From assembly GCF_036231355.1 (NCBI RefSeq), contig NZ_CP109496.1, positions 7,564,001 to 7,628,000 of the forward strand: DNA of 64,000 nucleotides, given 5' to 3'. The notes beneath the pieces were generated by a model. The model was not told where the DNA came from. It made no database searches and was given only the letters and a program-made list of their open reading frames with translations. Both the position numbers and the translations under genes were made by a program. The first letter of the stretch is position 1, and each line of letters begins with the position of its first letter. This DNA is from Streptomyces sp. NBC_01431 (GTDB taxonomy: Bacteria > Actinomycetota > Actinomycetes > Streptomycetales > Streptomycetaceae). Shown here piece after piece: positions 8,483 to 16,204 of the stretch.

Positions 8483-10357
8483 GTGCGTTCTCCATTCGTG
8501 CCCGCCACCAGTGTTTACCAGCGCAGCGGCATCAACGATGCGGCCCTGCGCCGCGGCTACGAGGCGTGCCGGTGCGCCACCCGCGCGACGGGTGAGATCG
8601 AGTACGCCGTCTCGCTGCTGCTGCCGCCCCCGCTGCGGACCGCCACCTGGGCGCTGTACGGCGCCGTCCGGGCCGTGGACGACTTGGCTGACGCGGTCGG
8701 ACCCGCCGGCGAGCTGGATCCGGGGCGGGCCGGGCGGCTTGAGGCGTGGATCTCGGCTTTCGAAGCGGACCTGCGCGACGGCCGCGGCAGCGACCCCGTA
8801 CGGCAGGCACTGATCCACACCATGCTGACCTGGAACCTGCCGCCGGGATTCCTGCACACGCTGTTCGAGGAGCTCCGCCAGGACGTCAACGGACGGCAGT
8901 TCGCCACCTGGCAGGAGTGGCGGCGCTACAACAACCTGATCAACACACCGCTCGTGCTGCGCGCGGGCTCCTTGCTGCTGCGGGCCGCGGGCCTGCCCGC
9001 CGAGCCGGAGGCGCTCGCCGCGGGCGTGCCGGACGCAGCGGTGGCGTGGCAGACCGCCGTCGAGGCGATCTACCTCACCGACGCCCTCGTCGACCTCTCC
9101 GCCGACCTCGATCGTGGCCATGTCGCGCTGCCGCAGGAAGCCCTGGAGGAGGCCGGCGTGCCACGGGCGGACCTGCTGGCCCGGCGTTCCACCCCGGCGT
9201 TCGAGGACCTGGTGCGCGACCTGGCCGGCCGGGCCCGCGCCTGGCTGGACCGCACCCCACTGCCGCCGGTGCTGCACCCGGCGGTCGGCGTCGCGCTCGG
9301 CGCCTACACCGATCTGTACCGGCTGCGCTTGAAGGCCACGGCCGATGTCCCCGCCGCGCTGCTGCACCACCGCCCGGCCTTGCCCCGAAGCGCCCGGCTG
9401 CGTCTGCTGCTGCCCGCGCGGGCGAAAGCCGCGCTCGCCTGGGCTCTGTTCCCCTTCCCCATCCGGCCCTGCCCGCCGCAACTCGTACCGGCGCGGACAC
9501 CCGACGGGCTCGGCGGAACCGAGGAAAAGCGATCGCCCGTAGCCCAGCGGCACCCGACCGTCGCTCCACCTCCGCACCCCTCTGGCGTCCGCCCGCCCCA
9601 ACTGCCCGGCGAAGTCATGCCCCGCCACGTCGCGATCGTCATGGACGGCAACGGTCGCTGGGCCACCGCCCACGGACTGCCCCGCACCGACGGCCACCGG
9701 CAAGGCGCCAGGGCGTTCGTCGACGTCGTCCACGGTGCGCTGGAGATCGGCCTGAAGTACCTGACCGTGTACGCGTTCTCCACCGAGAACTGGAAGCGTC
9801 CGGCCGACGAACTGCAGACCCTGATGTACGAGATCCCCCGGGCCGTGCGTGGCCTGGTGGACGAGAGACTGGACCTCCGCGTGCGCTGGGCCGGCGCGCG
9901 CTCCCGCCTCCCGGTCGACGCCATCGAGCAACTGCTGGAGAGCGAGCGGACCACCCGCGACCGCACCGGACTGACCCTGACCATGTGCGTGAACTACGGC
10001 GGCCGCGCCGAGATCACGGCAGCCGCGGCGAAACTCGCCCGGGAAGCGGTCGCCGGGAAGGTCGACCCCGGCTCCATCTCCGAGCACGCCTTCGCCGGCT
10101 ACCTACACGTCCCCGAACTACCCGACGTCGACCTGCTCCTGCGTACCGGCGGCGACCAGCGGACCTCCAACTTCCTTCCCTGGCAGTCCACTTACGCCGA
10201 ACTGCTGTTCCTCGACACCCCTTGGCCCGACGTCGACCGCCGCACCCTGTGGCACGCGATCGAGCAGTGTGCCCACCGCACCCGCCGCTACGGCTCCGTC
10301 CCCCGCATCCCCGCCCAGCACGCCCCAAAGAGTGGACAAGAAGCAGCGACGACGTGA
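8483..10357 (+). CDS. fusion: squalene/phytoene-synthase-family domain + cis-prenyltransferase (UppS-like) domain
   Basis: A 624-residue two-domain protein. Residues 1-310 are a head-to-head prenyl synthase: the first Asp motif is YGAVRAVDDLADAV and the second is YLTDALVDLSADLDRG followed by HVALPQEAL (canonical QLTNILRDxxED-RRGRIYLP). Residues 310-375 are a Pro-rich linker. Residues 376-624 are a full-length cis-prenyltransferase with IVMDGNGRW, the RTDGHRQGA phosphate-binding block, YAFSTENWKRP, and LLLRTGGDQRTSNFLPWQ with YAELLF. The frame is open throughout, so this is not a chance run-on. GTG at 8483 follows AGGAGG and is 1 bp past the DUF6114 stop. Expected chemistry: the UppS-like half makes a Z-polyprenyl diphosphate from IPP, and the other half joins or rearranges two prenyl units. 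The product is unknown. An internal ATG at 9617 could also release the second domain alone. Confidence 0.85.
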   Translation: MRSPFVPATSVYQRSGINDAALRRGYEACRCATRATGEIEYAVSLLLPPPLRTATWALYGAVRAVDDLADAVGPAGELDPGRAGRLEAWISAFEADLRDGRGSDPVRQALIHTMLTWNLPPGFLHTLFEELRQDVNGRQFATWQEWRRYNNLINTPLVLRAGSLLLRAAGLPAEPEALAAGVPDAAVAWQTAVEAIYLTDALVDLSADLDRGHVALPQEALEEAGVPRADLLARRSTPAFEDLVRDLAGRARAWLDRTPLPPVLHPAVGVALGAYTDLYRLRLKATADVPAALLHHRPALPRSARLRLLLPARAKAALAWALFPFPIRPCPPQLVPARTPDGLGGTEEKRSPVAQRHPTVAPPPHPSGVRPPQLPGEVMPRHVAIVMDGNGRWATAHGLPRTDGHRQGARAFVDVVHGALEIGLKYLTVYAFSTENWKRPADELQTLMYEIPRAVRGLVDERLDLRVRWAGARSRLPVDAIEQLLESERTTRDRTGLTLTMCVNYGGRAEITAAAAKLAREAVAGKVDPGSISEHAFAGYLHVPELPDVDLLLRTGGDQRTSNFLPWQSTYAELLFLDTPWPDVDRRTLWHAIEQCAHRTRRYGSVPRIPAQHAPKSGQEAATT

Positions 10358-10373
10358 GCGATGGGGTTCGGGA

Positions 10374-10973
10374 TCACCGGTACCTTCTGCCGGGTGATCC
10401 GGGGATCTCGCGGGCCGCGATGGCGGTCAGTGCCTGGGCGGTCGTGGTCCGGTACAGAGTCGGTACGACAGGGGCGAGGGGCTGTGGGCCGACGAGGGCG
10501 GTGTGGGTTCCGGCGCGGTGGCCGGCGTCGATGTCGCAGACGGAGTCGCCGACCATCCAGGAGGAGGACAGGTCACGGCCGAGGTCGGCGGCGGCCTGGT
10601 GGAGCATTCCCGGGGCGGGCTTGCGGCATGAACAGGCGATGGAGAACTGCGGCACGACACCGTCCGGATGGTGCGGGCACAGGTAGATCCCGTCCAGTCG
10701 GACCTGGTGGCGGGCCAGGAGTTCCCGCAGCCGCCGGTGCATCGGCGCGATGGCGGCCTCGGCGACGAGGCCCCGGGCCAGTCCGCTCTGGTTGGTGACC
10801 ACGATCAGAGCGAAACCGTAGCGCTGGAGAGCGCGCAGCGGTGGCCCGATGCCCGCCTGGAGAACCAGGTCCTCGGGGCGGGACGGGTAGTGCCGGGGTT
10901 CGGTGAGAGTGCCGTCGCGGTCGAGGAACACCGCTGAGCGCCGGAGGGCGCTGGTGCGCGCCGGGCCGGTCAT
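10374..10973 (-). CDS. gmhB: D-glycero-D-manno-heptose 1,7-bisphosphate phosphatase (HAD-IIIA)
   Basis: 199 residues, the usual GmhB size. Seen are FLDRDGTL (nucleophile Asp and general acid Asp, near residues 14-16), VVTNQSGLARG, a zinc-loop pattern CPHHPDG...CSCRKP, and GDSVCDIDAG. It removes the C7 phosphate of heptose 1,7-bisphosphate between the kinase and adenylyltransferase steps, here supplied by the fusion at 20266-22365. The ATG at 10973 overlaps the stop of a 40-residue small ORF (ATGA), indicating coupling. Its end lies 17 bp from the convergent prenyl fusion. Histidinol-phosphatase-like HADs share the motifs, but the heptose neighbours decide the call. Confidence 0.85.
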   Translation of the reverse strand: MTGPARTSALRRSAVFLDRDGTLTEPRHYPSRPEDLVLQAGIGPPLRALQRYGFALIVVTNQSGLARGLVAEAAIAPMHRRLRELLARHQVRLDGIYLCPHHPDGVVPQFSIACSCRKPAPGMLHQAAADLGRDLSSSWMVGDSVCDIDAGHRAGTHTALVGPQPLAPVVPTLYRTTTAQALTAIAAREIPGSPGRRYR

Positions 10974-11092
10974 GCCGCGGCACGGATGCGGAGGGCCTGA
11001 AGCAGTTCGGCGTCCCGGGTTGCCGCCCTCTGGAAGAAGTCGGCGGCCCGGACGGTGGCTGCGGCCTGAACGGGCTCGCGACGTGGCGTCAT
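10970..11092 (-). CDS. 40-residue small protein coupled to gmhB
   Basis: An ATG ORF (GTG three bases earlier also possible) follows AGGGAG at a proper distance, and its TGA overlaps the gmhB ATG in ATGA. The product begins MTPRREPVQA, is rich in Ala and Arg, and ends in ELLQALRIRAAA; the second half could form an amphipathic helix (DFFQRAATRDAELLQALR). It has no Cys, Ser cluster or signal peptide. It may be a real small protein of the heptose cluster, or only a coupling leader for gmhB. I do not recognise a family. Confidence 0.5.
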   Translation of the reverse strand: MTPRREPVQAAATVRAADFFQRAATRDAELLQALRIRAAA

Positions 11093-11166
11093 CACGGTCA
11101 ACTCCCTTGGTGGGGGCGCCCGAGGGCCCGAGTGCCTCGACGGCGAAGAACGTACGTGGTTGCCGA

Positions 11167-12069
11167 TCAGCCGCGGTGAGAGGAATCCTCCGGGTCGTGG
11201 TGAGACGATGAGTCAAGCTTGATCAGGTCCCGCAGGTGGTTGGCTGACCTGGCCGTCTCGGCGAGGAGAATCGACGGCACGCAGTGAGGTTCGAGCGTGA
11301 GGTACCCGTCGTAGCCCGCGGCCGCCAGGCTTGTGACGATCGCCGGCCAGTCCAACTCCCCGGCGCCCAGAGGCGCCGTGTCGTAGGCCCGGCCGTGATC
11401 GGTGTACCGGATCCAGCCGTCGGCCGGACTCTCCAACGACGTCCGACGCACGTCCTTCACATGGGCGTAGCACACCCACGGCAGGAGCAGGGGCAATGCC
11501 TCGCGAGTCGGGGAGACCTCCGCGCAGAGGAAGTTCGCGGCATCGAAGTTCAAGCCGAACCAGGGGGAGTCGACCCGAGCGAACAGCGCCGCCAACGCTG
11601 TCGGCCGCCTGCTGATGTCGGACCCGAGCGGGTCCCATCCGAACGCGTCGAACTCGTTCTCCAGCACGACCACCACGTTCTCCGCCGCGGCATGGTCGAG
11701 GACCGGCGCCAGCGCCTCCGCATACGCCGCGATCGCATGCTGGTCGTCCACCAGCGGCGCGTGACCGAAGTAGGTGTTCACCCGGTTGCTGCCGGTTCGT
11801 GCAGCCAGCGTGATCGCCTCATGGAGAAGCGAGGCCGCACCCGCTTCGCCGGCACCGTAGAGCTGGCTGGGGGTCGACACACAGGCTATCCGCAGTCCTG
11901 CACGGTCCAGCTTGCGCAGTGCGGCGTTGACACCGTCCCGCAGGGCGTTCTTCGGATACCAGAATTCCACCGCGTCGCACTGCGCGGACCTGGCCATTTC
12001 GATCAAGCCGTCCACGCCGTCGGTGTCCGTGAACTCGGTGCCGGACACCGCGATCGACATACCTTGCAT
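11167..12069 (-). CDS. sugar phosphate isomerase/epimerase (TIM barrel, AP-endonuclease-2 fold)
   Basis: 300 residues. The pattern of Glu/Asp/His metal ligands typical of this fold is visible: VVVLENEFD (about residue 145), FGLNFDAANF (about 180), YAHVKDVRR (about 210) and TLEPH near the C-terminus. ATG at 12069 follows GAGAGGG at 7 nt and is preferred to the upstream GTG. It sits between gmhB and the GMC oxidase in the heptose operon, so a stereochemical change on the heptose or on an oxidised intermediate is the natural guess. Substrate specificity cannot be read from sequence. Confidence 0.8.
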   Translation of the reverse strand: MQGMSIAVSGTEFTDTDGVDGLIEMARSAQCDAVEFWYPKNALRDGVNAALRKLDRAGLRIACVSTPSQLYGAGEAGAASLLHEAITLAARTGSNRVNTYFGHAPLVDDQHAIAAYAEALAPVLDHAAAENVVVVLENEFDAFGWDPLGSDISRRPTALAALFARVDSPWFGLNFDAANFLCAEVSPTREALPLLLPWVCYAHVKDVRRTSLESPADGWIRYTDHGRAYDTAPLGAGELDWPAIVTSLAAAGYDGYLTLEPHCVPSILLAETARSANHLRDLIKLDSSSHHDPEDSSHRG

Positions 12070-12105
12070 CGGGATTCCCTCTCTGCTCACTGTCTTAGGT
12101 GCCGG

Positions 12106-13545
12106 TCACCGGGCGAGGATCGCCCCCAACCGCTTGCTGAGCGCGAGCGTCGTCATCGACGGGTTCGCCGCCCCGGTGCGAGGCATCACCGACGGCCCAC
12201 ACGCGTAGAGACCCGTGACCGTGGTGAACTGGTGGTCCTCGTCCAGGACTTCGCCGAAGGCCAACGTGCCGCCCTCGTGTTGCTCGGAACCGAGCGGGAA
12301 GCTGTAGGTGAGTGGCGTCGTACCGCGGACCGCCGTCAGCCGGTCGGCCAGGTCGGGCGAACCGTGCCGCGGCGAGAACTGGAGCGGGACGGCCGGAACG
12401 CCGAGGAGTCCCGCCAGTTCGGCCCACAGTTCGCCGAGCAGGTTCTGCTGGGCGGCGAGCACCGCGTTGTCGGCCGCTTCGAGAGGGGCGTGCACGGTCG
12501 TCGGCCAGGGCCATTCGCCGTGACCGTCGCACCGCACCTGGCTGTGCGGGCCGCGGCGCTGCTCGCCCATCGTCCAACTGTCCACCGTGACAGTGCCGTT
12601 GGCCCCTTCGGTGAACCGTACGAAGTGGTTGGACCGGGTACTGGCAGTACCGGTCCGATGGTGTACGTGGCCCTCGCGAGCAGCCGCCCGGACGGCATCG
12701 GGGAGCCGTTCGGCATCTGGCAGAGCGACCGAGAACCCCTGTGAGAGCTTGTCCACAAGTCCCGTTAGTTTCAACGGAGTTGGGGCGTCCGAGGCAGCCA
12801 GGGCCTGGGTCGCAAGGCGGCTGTTCACGATCGTGCCGGCGGCCAGCACCACCCGGTTCGCACGCAGGTCGCGCAGCTCACCGTCCTCGGTGCGTACCAC
12901 CACGCCGGTCGCCCTGCCGTGTTCGACGCGGATCCCCAGCACGTCATGACCGGCGATGATCGGCACTCGGCGCACCCTCGGGTCCCCGTCATCGTCCCAC
13001 CATGCCAACGGACTGAAAGCGCTCCACCCGCCGGTGGGCTCCGCGCGGGTGGCGTGCGGCGTGCGGCCGAACTCCATTGCGCCGATGGTCAGCCCGGGTG
13101 CTCCTGGAGGCTCGGCGCCCCAGCCGACCACGTCGTCGACGACCCGCTGGTACAGCGACGGCCCCCCGTCCCACGTCTCGGTGAGCTCGGTGACGACCGC
13201 TCGCGGCCACTGTTCGGAAAGCGCCCAGCGCTCGATGGGCAGCAGTACGCCACCCCAGTAGAGCGAGCGGCCGCCGACCCGGCGACGCAGGCCGGCCAAG
13301 TCGCGGTAGGCCCCGTTGACCGTCTGGTACGGACGGCGGAAGTCGGGGTCGGTCTCGGGGCGCAGCCAGAGCTGGAGCGCTTCGGCCGAGGAATACTCGT
13401 TCTGGATGTGTGTGCGGCCCCGGTCGGGCCCGGCCTCCAGTACGGCCACCGAACCCCGGCCGCGTCGGCCAAGCTCTGCCGCCGTCGCGAGGCCGGCCAT
13501 CCCGGCACCGACCACGAGTGTCTCCACGTCGGCCAACGATTCCAC
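12106..13545 (-). CDS. GMC-type FAD sugar oxidoreductase, copy 1
   Basis: About 479 residues from a GTG at 13545 with GGAG 5 nt upstream. The FAD motif LVVGAGMAGLATAAELG is at about residue 12. Further blocks are GGRSLYWGG, NRVVLAAGTI and the C-terminal GLYACGPSVMPRTGAANPSMTTLAL. It is a clear paralogue of the protein at 24412-25995, sharing HEGGTLAFGEVLDEDH, GGRSLYW and the C-terminal block. The pyranose-oxidase-like layout and the context (next to aminotransferase and heptose genes) suggest oxidation of a ring hydroxyl to a ketone, the substrate for transamination. Confidence 0.8.
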   Translation of the reverse strand: MESLADVETLVVGAGMAGLATAAELGRRGRGSVAVLEAGPDRGRTHIQNEYSSAEALQLWLRPETDPDFRRPYQTVNGAYRDLAGLRRRVGGRSLYWGGVLLPIERWALSEQWPRAVVTELTETWDGGPSLYQRVVDDVVGWGAEPPGAPGLTIGAMEFGRTPHATRAEPTGGWSAFSPLAWWDDDGDPRVRRVPIIAGHDVLGIRVEHGRATGVVVRTEDGELRDLRANRVVLAAGTIVNSRLATQALAASDAPTPLKLTGLVDKLSQGFSVALPDAERLPDAVRAAAREGHVHHRTGTASTRSNHFVRFTEGANGTVTVDSWTMGEQRRGPHSQVRCDGHGEWPWPTTVHAPLEAADNAVLAAQQNLLGELWAELAGLLGVPAVPLQFSPRHGSPDLADRLTAVRGTTPLTYSFPLGSEQHEGGTLAFGEVLDEDHQFTTVTGLYACGPSVMPRTGAANPSMTTLALSKRLGAILAR

Positions 13546-13774
13546 TGACACTCCACGGTTGTTGGTTGTCTGAGCGTTGTCATCCGGCAGTGCGGCGGCC
13601 GCCTGCGCGGTGCGCATCGGGCCGCTGGTGCTCAAGGCGCACGCATCGGCGATGTCGGGCGCGCCTGAGTTCGGCGAGCCACTGTGGCGGGGGAGCCCGC
13701 TGCACGGGGCGACCGCGTTCGGTGCACTCCGGCCGGCGGGGAGGCCGGTGAGCGAGGGTCTTCGGCTGACGGGG
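13546..13774. other. gap within heptose operon
   Basis: About 230 bp lacking a gene, between the acyltransferase stop and the GMC start. It may carry an internal promoter; none was identified. Confidence 0.35.
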
Positions 13775-14770
13775 TCACACGCGGCACGGTTGTTCCCGGC
13801 TCGCCGTCATGGTGGGCGCGCTGCTGCTGGGCAGTTCGAGCTTGTAGCCGTAGGCGCCGCGCGTCAGGTCGAAGGTGTCCGTTCCCTGGGCGGCGAGTTC
13901 GGTGACCATCGCGGCTGTCAGTAGGTGCCCCGGAGAGTCGCGACCGTGGCCCAGGTCATAGGCCGCACGGTAGGCGTAGTACGTGCGGTCGTGCCAGAAA
14001 CCGAACCATCCGGCGAGCAGGGTTTCGTCCAGCCACAACTCGTGTAATCGCGCGGTGCTGGACGGCTCGGCCGCGACGGCCGCGTACGTCCGGTCGACCA
14101 CGCCACCGTCGAACGGTGCCACCGTGTCAGGCCGGTCACCCCACTGTTGAGTGTGCAACTCGATGAACGAGGGCAGACGTGCGGCGAGCTGTTCCGGGGT
14201 GTCCGCACAGGTGAGCCGGAGCTTGCCGAGTCGCTCGATCCGGCGGCGTTTTCGCCGCATGTCCCGCCGCTCGCTGACGCCTCGGACGACGTCGGAGTCG
14301 GTGAGGTCGAGGCGGAAAACCGTGTCCGACGGCCGGGGCGCGGCGCCCAACTCGGTCACGGCGCGCAGCAGCGGCCCATCGGCGCGCAGGTTGCTCAGCT
14401 CCAGCCGCGCGCCGAACTCCCGTTGACAGCAGTCGATCGCCTCGGCCAGCCCCGTGATGTCGGGCCCGGCTCCGGTGGGCGACGCGTCGCCCACCTCCGC
14501 GACCTCGTGGTAATCGGCCCAGGGCCACGACAACGCGCGCAGGAGCGCTGTGCTGCCGTCCTGGTGCAACTGCAGGCCGACCACCAGGGTGGGCCCGTCG
14601 GTACGCGTCATGTGGACCAGCACCGGGGTCGCGCCCTCCGCGTCCGCCGCCTCGCGTATCCAGGCCCGCCACCAACCGCGGGTCTGGAACGGAGTCCGCG
14701 CGGAGATCCGGTGCGCGTCCAGGAATTCCGTCGCCGCCGACGCACCGTACTCGAACGCGACGGCATTCAT
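13775..14770 (-). CDS. FemAB/BioF2-like (GNAT-fold) acyltransferase
   Basis: 331 residues. The C-terminal half has the double-GNAT pattern of CelD/BioF2-like acyltransferases: KRRRIERLGKLRL, FIELHTQQWGDR, LLAGWFGFWHDRTYYAYRAAYD and a terminal GAYGYKLEL. ATG at 14770 follows AAGGGG at 8 nt. In a cluster that makes an aminoheptose, this is a good candidate to attach an amino-acyl or fatty-acyl group to the sugar amine. Two acyltransferases (SepD and SepH) are proposed for septacidin side-chain formation; one-to-one identity is not claimed. Confidence 0.75.
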   Translation of the reverse strand: MNAVAFEYGASAATEFLDAHRISARTPFQTRGWWRAWIREAADAEGATPVLVHMTRTDGPTLVVGLQLHQDGSTALLRALSWPWADYHEVAEVGDASPTGAGPDITGLAEAIDCCQREFGARLELSNLRADGPLLRAVTELGAAPRPSDTVFRLDLTDSDVVRGVSERRDMRRKRRRIERLGKLRLTCADTPEQLAARLPSFIELHTQQWGDRPDTVAPFDGGVVDRTYAAVAAEPSSTARLHELWLDETLLAGWFGFWHDRTYYAYRAAYDLGHGRDSPGHLLTAAMVTELAAQGTDTFDLTRGAYGYKLELPSSSAPTMTASREQPCRV

Positions 14771-14924
14771 CCGGTGCACCCCTTCGACCGCAACGCCGGT
14801 GTGACGCAGGGCGCGAGCGCTGCTTGAGCCTCCGCCTCCGCGACGCCCCGGCCAGGTGGCGCGACAGCCGGCGGCACGGCCACCGCGCCTGGTCCTGATC
14901 CGGCGCGGGGAGCTGGGCCCACAC
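14771..14924. other. short gap in heptose operon
   Basis: About 150 bp without a gene. Nothing regulatory was recognised. Confidence 0.3.
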
Positions 14925-16172
14925 TCATGACGCCGCCTTGGCCACGTCCTCCACCGTGGTCCTGAACTGCCGCGCCGCTGCCTCGATCGTGTCGTCGTCG
15001 GCCATCACGTCGATGCCGACTCCGCTGCCGAGGTAGGAGTCCACCACCCCGACGCTCAGCGCGATGCTGCGGCTGAGCAGGTCGTCCGTACGCGGCAGAC
15101 TGCCCGGCGGATAGGACCGCCGCAGGACGGAACGATTCGGCCTGCGCGTCGCGGCGTCCGGCGAGCCGAGTAGATCCGGCCGCAGCTGGGGCATGTTGGC
15201 GTAGTTGTGTTTGCCCGACCGGCTCAGGGTGATCGTGCCCAGTCGGCCCGCCACTTCGTCGGCGATCGCCGCGGACGCGAACGTGTACGCGAGCACAGTG
15301 GCGCAGTCGCCGTCCGGGTCGTGCAGTCGGCGAGGCGCCACCCCGGGCAGGTCTCCGATCGCGTCCGCGAACTTGTCCCGGTTGGCTCGCAACGTCCGCA
15401 GGATGTCCGGCAGTTTGCGCACCTGGGCGAGCGCGAGGGCGCCGGTCAGCTCGTGCATCCGCAGGTTCAGACCGAACAGCGGCGGCCCGTCGGTGACGCC
15501 CAACCGCAGGGGCGCGGCGCCGTGATCGTGCAGGGCGAAGGCCGTCTCGTACAGATCGTCGTCGTCGGTGAGCAGCACGCCGCCGTCGCCCGCGGTGAAG
15601 GTCTTGAAGACGTTGAGACTGAACGCGCCGAATCCACCGACGGTCCCCAGGTGGCGGCCGCGGTACGTCCCACCACCGGCCTGCGCGCAGTCCTCCACGA
15701 GCAGCAGCCCGTGCTCACGTGTGACGGCGTCCAGGGCGTCGAGGTCACACGGCGCTCCGAGCATGTGCACGGCGAGCACCGCCTTCGTGCGCGAGGTGAT
15801 CTTCGCAGCCACGTCCGCCGGATCCAGCAGCAGGCTCTCGTCGATCTCGGCGAGCACCGGCTCGGCCCCCGTATGCGCAACGGCGGCGATCGAGGCGATG
15901 AAGGTGTAGCCCGGCACGATCACCTCGTCGCCCGGACCGATGCCCGCGGCGAGCAGCCCGGCGTACAGGGCGCTGGTGCAGCTGTTCATGCCCAGGCAGT
16001 GGCGCGCACCGGTAAGGGTGCGGAATTCCTGCTCGAACTGTGAAACCTTCGACGGCAGCGCGGACCCGTCGTGGTCGTCGAAGCGGTACCGGCTCAGCTC
16101 CCGCTCACGTATGACGCTCAGCAGCTCGGCTTCCTCTTCCGGGCCGATACGGGAAACTCCTGGTCCTGCCAT
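14925..16172 (-). CDS. DegT/DnrJ/EryC1 PLP-dependent sugar aminotransferase
   Basis: 415 residues. The PLP Schiff-base lysine is in FSLNVFKTFTAGDGG (about Lys190). VEDCAQAGGGTYRGRHLG and VIVPGYTFIAS are further family blocks. ATG at 16172 follows GAGGG. These enzymes transfer an amino group, usually from Glu, to a keto sugar nucleotide or keto sugar. With a GMC sugar oxidase next to it, the pair can convert a heptose hydroxyl to an amine. Family members are also scyllo-inosamine aminotransferases, but no inositol genes are nearby. Confidence 0.85.
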   Translation of the reverse strand: MAGPGVSRIGPEEEAELLSVIRERELSRYRFDDHDGSALPSKVSQFEQEFRTLTGARHCLGMNSCTSALYAGLLAAGIGPGDEVIVPGYTFIASIAAVAHTGAEPVLAEIDESLLLDPADVAAKITSRTKAVLAVHMLGAPCDLDALDAVTREHGLLLVEDCAQAGGGTYRGRHLGTVGGFGAFSLNVFKTFTAGDGGVLLTDDDDLYETAFALHDHGAAPLRLGVTDGPPLFGLNLRMHELTGALALAQVRKLPDILRTLRANRDKFADAIGDLPGVAPRRLHDPDGDCATVLAYTFASAAIADEVAGRLGTITLSRSGKHNYANMPQLRPDLLGSPDAATRRPNRSVLRRSYPPGSLPRTDDLLSRSIALSVGVVDSYLGSGVGIDVMADDDTIEAAARQFRTTVEDVAKAAS

Positions 16173-16204
16173 GGCGATCCCTCTTCTCGTCTGACTCTGT
16201 CGGG

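Noticed and set aside
8405..10087. 560-codon frame antisense to the prenyl fusion
   Set aside because: Shadow of the fusion gene; no RBS or motifs.
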